Shown here: piece after piece, positions 57,111 to 64,000 of the stretch
Position numbering within the stretch: position 1 is the stretch's first letter
Layout of the letters: the number at the start of each line of letters is the position of its first letter
Origin: Macrobrachium rosenbergii
Lineage: Eukaryota; Arthropoda; Malacostraca; Decapoda; Palaemonidae
Length of the DNA: 64,000 nucleotides
Reading direction: 5' to 3'
Assembly: GCF_040412425.1 (NCBI RefSeq)
Contig: NC_089766.1
Coordinates: 14,423,508 to 14,487,507 of the forward strand
Position numbers and translations under genes: made by a program
The notes under the pieces: model-generated
Database searches by the model: none
The model's input: the letters and a program-made list of their open reading frames with translations, nothing else
Told to the model about the DNA's origin: nothing

Positions 57111-60100
57111 ATAGATGAACCCAAACGGTAGACTCATTTGTACATTATTAAAGGATTTATCATCATCAATACAAATAAAAAAGTATCAAGGACAATGATA
57201 TAAACAAATCTCTATGTTCATCTTTCATTTTCAAGAAATATACTTTAGAACTACTTCAAAAACAGTTTTTCAAGCCTGGTCACTATTCAGTAAAGTTATA
57301 CTGTATTGATATGGTAAAGGATCTGATACTAGTTTCCTTTCTCAAAGAAACCAGAAAAGGAATAAATGAAGAGAGCACTACAAGAGTTTGCAGAAGCCCG
57401 AGTGAAGATGTGGGAGCAAGATAACAGTTCAATACAGAGCCAAAGCAAGAGCGCAGAACAAAGAGTAGGCCAATCAACAGTCACACTCAAATTACTGCAA
57501 CCAAACTGAAATATAAAAGGACATCTGATCATCCTTGTACAGTCACAGTTTAGAAGATAATTGATAATTTATGACTAACAGAAGGATTATATTTTCAGTA
57601 GTGCAGTTTATCAATACAACAGAAATACTGAAACTGTGATGCCATGATTGCAATAATATGAGAGTAAAATGAAATGGCTATAGTTGGGGTGGGAGGGAGG
57701 GCTTGTACATTATATTAAACCTACGCTAACCCAATGAACACTCATTCCGTGGCAAAATATTAGGAAATTAAAGACATCCGACAAAGAGTACTGTCAATTA
57801 GTCCAGGTGAGACATGCTTTCTTGCCAGTGCTTGGGAATCTTCCTAAGGGTTATAAAGATGAGAATTTTACACCGTCATTTTCTTACACAAATTGAGCTG
57901 CTGATGTTCTCAAATGACAAATTAGTGGTAGACATAATCATGGCATTACATATTACTATAAATACAGTGCCGCTATTAGTATAAGGCAAATAGATTAACA
58001 CTTGAAGCTCAGCCTTATAGTAATTCTGAATATAATTTTAATACTTATCATACACTGTACTGATACTTCTGGTAGTGAAAATAAATGTTAAATTACACTC
58101 CAAATGACAAACCTTCTTGTTTTAAGATTCAAAGAATTTCTCAAACATAAGCATGGATTACATAAAGTACTCGGTATGATATAGTGGCTCATACATGCAT
58201 GGACATGCAAATTTGATGTAAAATACAAAACTTAACAAGGCCCCAAGCAAGATGAATTGCCTTTATTTTTTGTTAAATTTTCACTTCTCTTAAGAATGCA
58301 GACAAGTAAACTTTATCACTGAGACCTTCCATTAATGGCAAAGGTTAATAACATTCATCCCAATCAGCTCCCAAGCCCTGAACACTTCCAGCACATTGTG
58401 AAAAGTAAGGCTGGACAAATGGCTGAATATGATGTTCTAAAATTATCTGATAACTGAATGTTGTAACATTTAAAAGTTACAATACCAGATTACAGAAGGG
58501 AAGTAAAAATTCGCATGAACAGCTATAAACCTAAGTACAGTAGTAGTACATTCTAATAAAAGGCTCTACTGTATGCTGAAAGCTACAAATTAAAAAGTCT
58601 ACACTTTTTTGGGGTACAATCTAGAGCTAGATGCATATATTAAAACTGGGCTTATGTTCCCAAGTTCTTTTAAATCTAAAATCCCTTCTTACAGAACTAA
58701 AATGTCTTACTAGAATACATATCTAATAATGATAACAATAATAAAGCATCTGGTGACTTTGCATCAAGATGCTAGGAGCTCTGAAACTGTACCACTTGTG
58801 ACATTTCGGTAGCAGTGCTATTGTAAAGAATAAAAACAATGAAAATTTCATGGCAATGCTAATTTAAAAGCTAAAAGGTTGCAAAATTCGATAACAGTAA
58901 AAAGCTGCAATAATGCTCAGATTTACAACTGGAGCTAAGTCTGCTTTTTGAAACTATTAACTGGGTGAGGTGTGAATTTAAACAAGAAATAAAGTGGAAA
59001 AATATCGGTAAGGTGTAATGTACAGTTGTCATAACACTTGCATGGATTGAACTTTCTTTTATTGTCAATAGCTACAATCTTCTCATACAGGGACTGTTTT
59101 AAGTTATACTTCTGAAACTAACAGATGGACAAAACAGAAGGTTAAGTCTAAAATAGTACATAAATACTAAAAAGAAAGGCTATTTTCAAGATATCAAGGA
59201 AGAAGATAATCCAACAATTCTGAAAAAAAGAGGCTTTCAGGAAGTCACCACCTCCATTACAAAATCAGGAAAGAAGGAAACTGGAAAGTTTTCCAGAACA
59301 AGCAGTAGTACACTAACATATGGTGAAGGTACAGTATAATGACTACTGAAACATCAAACAAGAAAATGTTGGAGAGGGAACTGGAGCTTGGCAAAATATC
59401 AGTTCACTGTAAAACTGTTCTAGATCTAATGGTATCATCATATAAAAGATGCTAAAGTGTATCCACACTGTCAAGATATCTTTATTCAGTGAAAAATTTT
59501 AACACTGGAAGACAAATGTAGTGTATCAGTCTTTGTTATTTGTGAGCTACGGCTGCTGACAAAACTGTTGCCTAGATCCTTTGCGAAAATGAGTTAATCT
59601 GTAAATGCTCAAGAACATTACAGCTGAAGGTAACATACATTTATGTACTGTATTACTATTTCTTGTAAAGGTAAGAGGAAAATGAGGATCTACCTGCATG
59701 AGCGAAAACTCGAAAGGTTCTCTTAAGGCTCCTAACTGGGAATGAAACATTCATTTAAAATGCTCTCTTTCTTGATACAGTGTATGAAAATTTCTAGATT
59801 TAGAACAAAATGTGAATCCTGCAACAAAACAGGAAGTAACGGAAGAATCTTGCTAGAGTACTAAAAGCTAACAACTACAGCTAATGAACACAGTATCAGA
59901 AGTTGTCATCAGAGTAACCTTAGCATAAACCCTTTTTCTTGTTGAGCTTTTGGGTTCTGTTTTAGATATATTAGCAAGGTCAGTTCCTTGATTTATTTAA
60001 AGTATATTTATTAGTAATTTAATGTGACCATCGAGTCACATTTCTTGACTCATGGCGTGCGCACACAAAATTTGTTTCTTAAATGAGAGATGAAAATAGA

Positions 60101-63100
60101 AGCTGAAGTAGTTAGACAGCTAGGTCAGCAGAGACCAAATCGAACAGATAAAGGGGAACAGATAAAGGGTAACAGTCTGAAAGCATGGCAGCTGTGGGCC
60201 AAAGGGCTGTTGCAGGGAACATTCACTAATGTTTACAGAGCATAGTTTGTTCTTGGTCCTGACTTGGATGAAAGGACCAACCAGTACTATAACTAAGATG
60301 AATATTAGCTGTACACATTAGTATAACGAATGACTCGGATAAAAAACCACTACCAATTGCCATAAAGCAAAGAAGGAATTTCGTACGAACTAATAAATGC
60401 TGGCTATACTTAAATACAGGAGGCTTAATTGGGACTTGACTGTACCTCGTCAAAGGCTTCTAAGATGTTCTGCCAATGACTAAGCCAAGGTTGTGTGTTA
60501 CGAGTAAATATGGCCAGCCATGAAAGAGAGGGTTCTACTATTTTACCATTTTAACTGATATTTATTAGGAGCTGTGATAGTAAAGGCCAGTGATACTAGT
60601 TGACATCTACATTTATAAAAGAGCAAGTGAGGCAGTAACTATAAAAATTGGGCTATTTTATGTTTGGAATTAATTGCGATTTCATAGAATCTTGGAAGTA
60701 TCGTAATTCAAAATTAGGCCATCAACAGTATTCAAAGTGCTATAAGGTTTTCCATGCAAAAATCAAGTTACCAAATATTTTGTAAGAAAAATCAAGAGTC
60801 TTGAACATCTAGATTAAAATTAATTTAGATTTACAAACCAGTTATAAAAAAGTGAAATTACAGTATGTACTAACGTGCAATGAGACAGTAACGAGATTTA
60901 GATGACTTGGCAAGATAACTGTCAGAAACTTTTTGAATTACATGTATATTAACTGAATATGTAAAAACTTCCTTTTGTCTGGTGACCTATATTCAGTATA
61001 AACTAATTACTTTGAGAAAAAAATTTTATTTGCACCAACTGCACACTATTGTGAGTAATATACTAGGTGAAATTCAGTACTGTACTGTAAAGTAAAGTCT
61101 GTATTCCTGCACTGATATGACAACATCAAGAGGCATGATAATGTACTGTATCTAATTTTCAGTGGTCGCCTTCATTTTCAAGCCTACTGAAAAATTTATA
61201 ACAAACAAAAATTTCAACTACAGTATTTTTCATTATAGGTCAAGGAAATTGAGGTGTTCAAAACAAATGTGCAGGTACAAGATACACCACAAGAAATTAT
61301 TTTAAAAGCCTGGGACGGCAGTTATGTAGTACGGCGATTGATAACAAAGTTCTAGCTCAAGAAAGGCACCAGATTCAATGTTCTAATCCAAGAAAATTTT
61401 CTAGTGCTAATCCCACTAACATTCATTAAGCACACCCATTTTCAAGTGTAAGAGCCTTCTTGAGTGCCAATGTCTAGGTTAAGTAATTTCACCACAGCTT
61501 AAGATGAAAAATGTAAAGCAATATAATGTTTATCTAAACATTAATAATGTACAGGAAACTGCACAGGAAGCATTACGAAACTACTGATTTGCATACATTG
61601 TACTTTATATAGGAAATTTGAAAATAGGGAAAAGTAGGGAAAAGTTGTGTCAAGCACTATACCATAAACATGGAAAAATATAATTAATGCCACACATACC
61701 AATTTAAGAGTTAAGAGATATAAAGGATTCATCTACTGTACTTGATTTTTTTCCAAAAAAAAAAAAAAAAAAAAAAAAATAGGTTGAATTATAAAGCATG
61801 TATATATTTCATCATAGAACGTCATTTGTACAGACATAACCTGGCATAACTTTGCTGTGGATGAATGAGTTATAAAAGTCAATAGTGAGAAACTTAAAAG
61901 TCGTAACTTGTCTTACATTGAAATACTGTATACTGTTTAAAGATTTAAGATTTTTGTTGGTTTGCAGAGAGCCACAATATATGAGATGGTTTTAATCTTT
62001 ATTCAAGAACTGCCTATATATGTCTGCATATCTTAGAACTTACTAATGAAATATTGCTCTAGGGTAGATGAAAGCTTACGTTGATACCCCCCTACAATTT
62101 TTTTTTAAATATGAGCACCTCTTGTCTAGAATTGCTCAATATGAGATGGGTACCTCTTGTTTAGAATGCTCAATAACTAGTTCCTACATCTAATTATTTT
62201 TCCTCACAATAATTTTTCAACTCAACTGAGTCTGTCCAGTTTTTCAAGGGTCCAAATGGAATTGCTAGATTGTCATGATTACTCAGACTTTCACACTAGG
62301 AAATTTTTTCTCGAATACTAAACACAGGAAAACATAAATAATAACAGAAATTATGTACAGGTACATCTGATGTCACCTACCATCAATAAGGCTTCAAGTT
62401 TTAAAGATGCAATTTCGACTGTGACTACTTTACACTGCAAAAGTTAAAAATAAGTATGCATTGTTGCATTTCTGCAAAGTTGTCAGCATCTATGTGCTTC
62501 AAATTTAAATCATCTGGCTAGGTACACTCCAAAGTGGTTGAACTTACTGATTTATTATCAGTAACCATTAGGACAGTAAACCTCTTAATCTAACTGCCTC
62601 CTGAAGAGAATTCTTTAGATGGTATTAACCTCACATAGTAAGGCATATAATCCCTTAATTTTAGTACAAATAATTTGACTGTCTTTTAGAAAAAGAGATT
62701 CTCACCAAAATGCAGCATTACCATATAAAAAAACTGTATTACCTCTGGAATGAGATTAATGTAATCTGTGAAGTGTCAAACACACCTGGAAAGTAAGACC
62801 TATCTTTGAAGAACCGGAAAGTTCTTAACCAACAATACCAATACATACTGTATTACATGTAATGCAGGCACATATTATACACCATATATGATTTACCTTT
62901 GGTAAGCCTTATGTTCTCATGAACACACCAAATTACAGCAATGGACTATTCAACAAACGACAGTACATACAACACTCATTTTCAAAAAGTAGTTGCCTAA
63001 TCCCTTTTGATGCCATGACCATGACACTTGGGGCTAACACCCTCTTGATCATTGTTGTTATAATTTATAACTTGTGCAAAATAAAATAATCACAGGTAAA

Positions 63101-64000
63101 ATACATTTAAAAAAAAGCTTGAGCCTTTATCGATGAAACTACATCACATGGACTAATGATGTTTGGACTTTAAAAAATCTAAATGCTTCCTGACCCTGCT
63201 CATCAGAAAAGGTCCCAAACATTATGAGTCGCATTATGATACCAGAACTGCTTTTAAAAGGATTGTTACTGTGTAGCAACACATAATCTTATGTTTAATG
63301 AGGCATTAATAGTACTGGAAAAGTAATGGTCAAACTAACAACACTATTATCCAATGTAAAATAAAAGAGGTTACTTGAAAAGTCCTCAATTGCAAACAGC
63401 CATTTACCCTAGATCAAGTATGGCTACTGCAGCATGCATCAACCAAACCATTTATTGAGAAAAAAAAAAGAAATAAGAAACACAACCACTTTGGTGGAAT
63501 AAGTATTACAGTCTTGTTTAATTGCATCTCAACTTAAAACTCTTATCTTCATGAAAAAAGTTCCCTTAAAAGAAACCCAGAAAATAGAAGGATGAAGAGA
63601 AAAAATCTAGTCGTAGACTGCAATACTTTCATAATATATAGCACCTATGAAATCAGTTTTCAAAGATGCCAGACATAAAATTAAGTTAAATACTGAGGAA
63701 AGCAAGACAACTGTTGAATGGGTGAAGGAATAGGAGGGAATAAGGAAAAATCTAGTATATGTGACTAAGAGCGAGATAGCATTATTCAAAACGGTAAAAT
63801 TCCTGCTACAACGATAATTTGTGTTTATCACTAATTCTGGAATATTCAGCATGCTCAAGCCAGAGCTCTATTCTATGGGGAGGGGAAAAATTACTTGGAA
63901 ATAAAAAAAAAATCAATTGCTAGACTGCTGCTGACTGCCATGCAGCAAGCTGGAAAGAAATTGGGCTTGGAGGATGTGTAGGATCTATAGCCACAGACGA
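57111..64000 (-). other. presumed large EAAT intron, AT-rich
   Basis: No coding exon was recognised on either strand. In particular I did not see TM4-TM6 signatures of the transporter. A possible diverged SINE-like fragment lies near 60170-60220 (minus), a partly duplicated 30-bp unit near 62112-62172, and an A-run at 61756-61780. Confidence 0.5.

Noticed and set aside
57283..57532. Hydrophobic minus-strand frames as possible upstream EAAT membrane segments
   Set aside because: No match to SLC1 TM motifs and no good splice sites.
61756..61780. A-run as a processed-gene poly(A) tail
   Set aside because: No retrocopied gene sequence precedes it on either strand.

Overview
The window is animal nuclear DNA, most likely from a decapod crustacean. 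It is AT-rich, has long introns with GT/AG splice sites, and is densely packed with transposon remains. Several copies of a dispersed repeat with the conserved phrases 'cagtgcacctcatg', 'gcagtgtccctt' and 'cagtgcttgg' resemble a repeat I associate with prawn and crayfish genomes; that attribution is from memory. No bacterial genes, CRISPR arrays, rRNA or convincing tRNA genes are visible.

Two host genes can be supported, facing each other. (1) Elongin A lies on the + strand from about 5.0 to 26.4 kb and is essentially complete (about 790 residues, ten coding exons). It begins with a TFIIS-N-like helical domain, continues through a very long Lys/Glu/Asp/Ser-rich linker, and ends with the Elongin A core that binds Elongin B/C and a short basic tail. 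(2) The C-terminal half of an excitatory amino acid transporter (SLC1/EAAT) lies on the - strand. Its four last coding exons sit between 55.25 and 50.15 kb; the N-terminal half is presumed to lie beyond base 64000.

Layout: 0-5 kb is upstream sequence with three perfect TGACGTCA sites, long microsatellites and a striking 127-bp perfect inverted repeat. From 5 to 26.4 kb is Elongin A, whose introns hold a decayed DIRS-type retrotransposon (7.2-11.2 kb), two TA-flanked pogo/Tigger-like MITEs, a gag-like fragment and SINE-like repeat near 19.5-20.4 kb, and a 2.1-kb TTAA-flanked piggyBac-like element made mostly of internal tandem repeats. From 26.7 to 47 kb is an intergenic transposon graveyard. 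The best-preserved part is a DIRS-like element whose gag end (33.5-35.4 kb), pol end (43.1-46.4 kb) and inverted termini (33.47 and 46.88 kb) are split by about 7.6 kb of later insertions. From 47 to 64 kb is the 3' side, last exons and a large intron of the EAAT gene.

Elongin A (transcription elongation and Cul5 ubiquitin ligase) and EAAT (glutamate/aspartate uptake) have no known joint pathway; their adjacency is probably only positional. No intact novel protein system was found. The most unusual objects are the perfect 127-bp hairpin upstream of Elongin A, the internally amplified piggyBac-like element, the split nested DIRS element, an open reading frame that runs through a MITE straight into Elongin A exon 3, and an unresolved Elongin A exon 5/6 splice phase.
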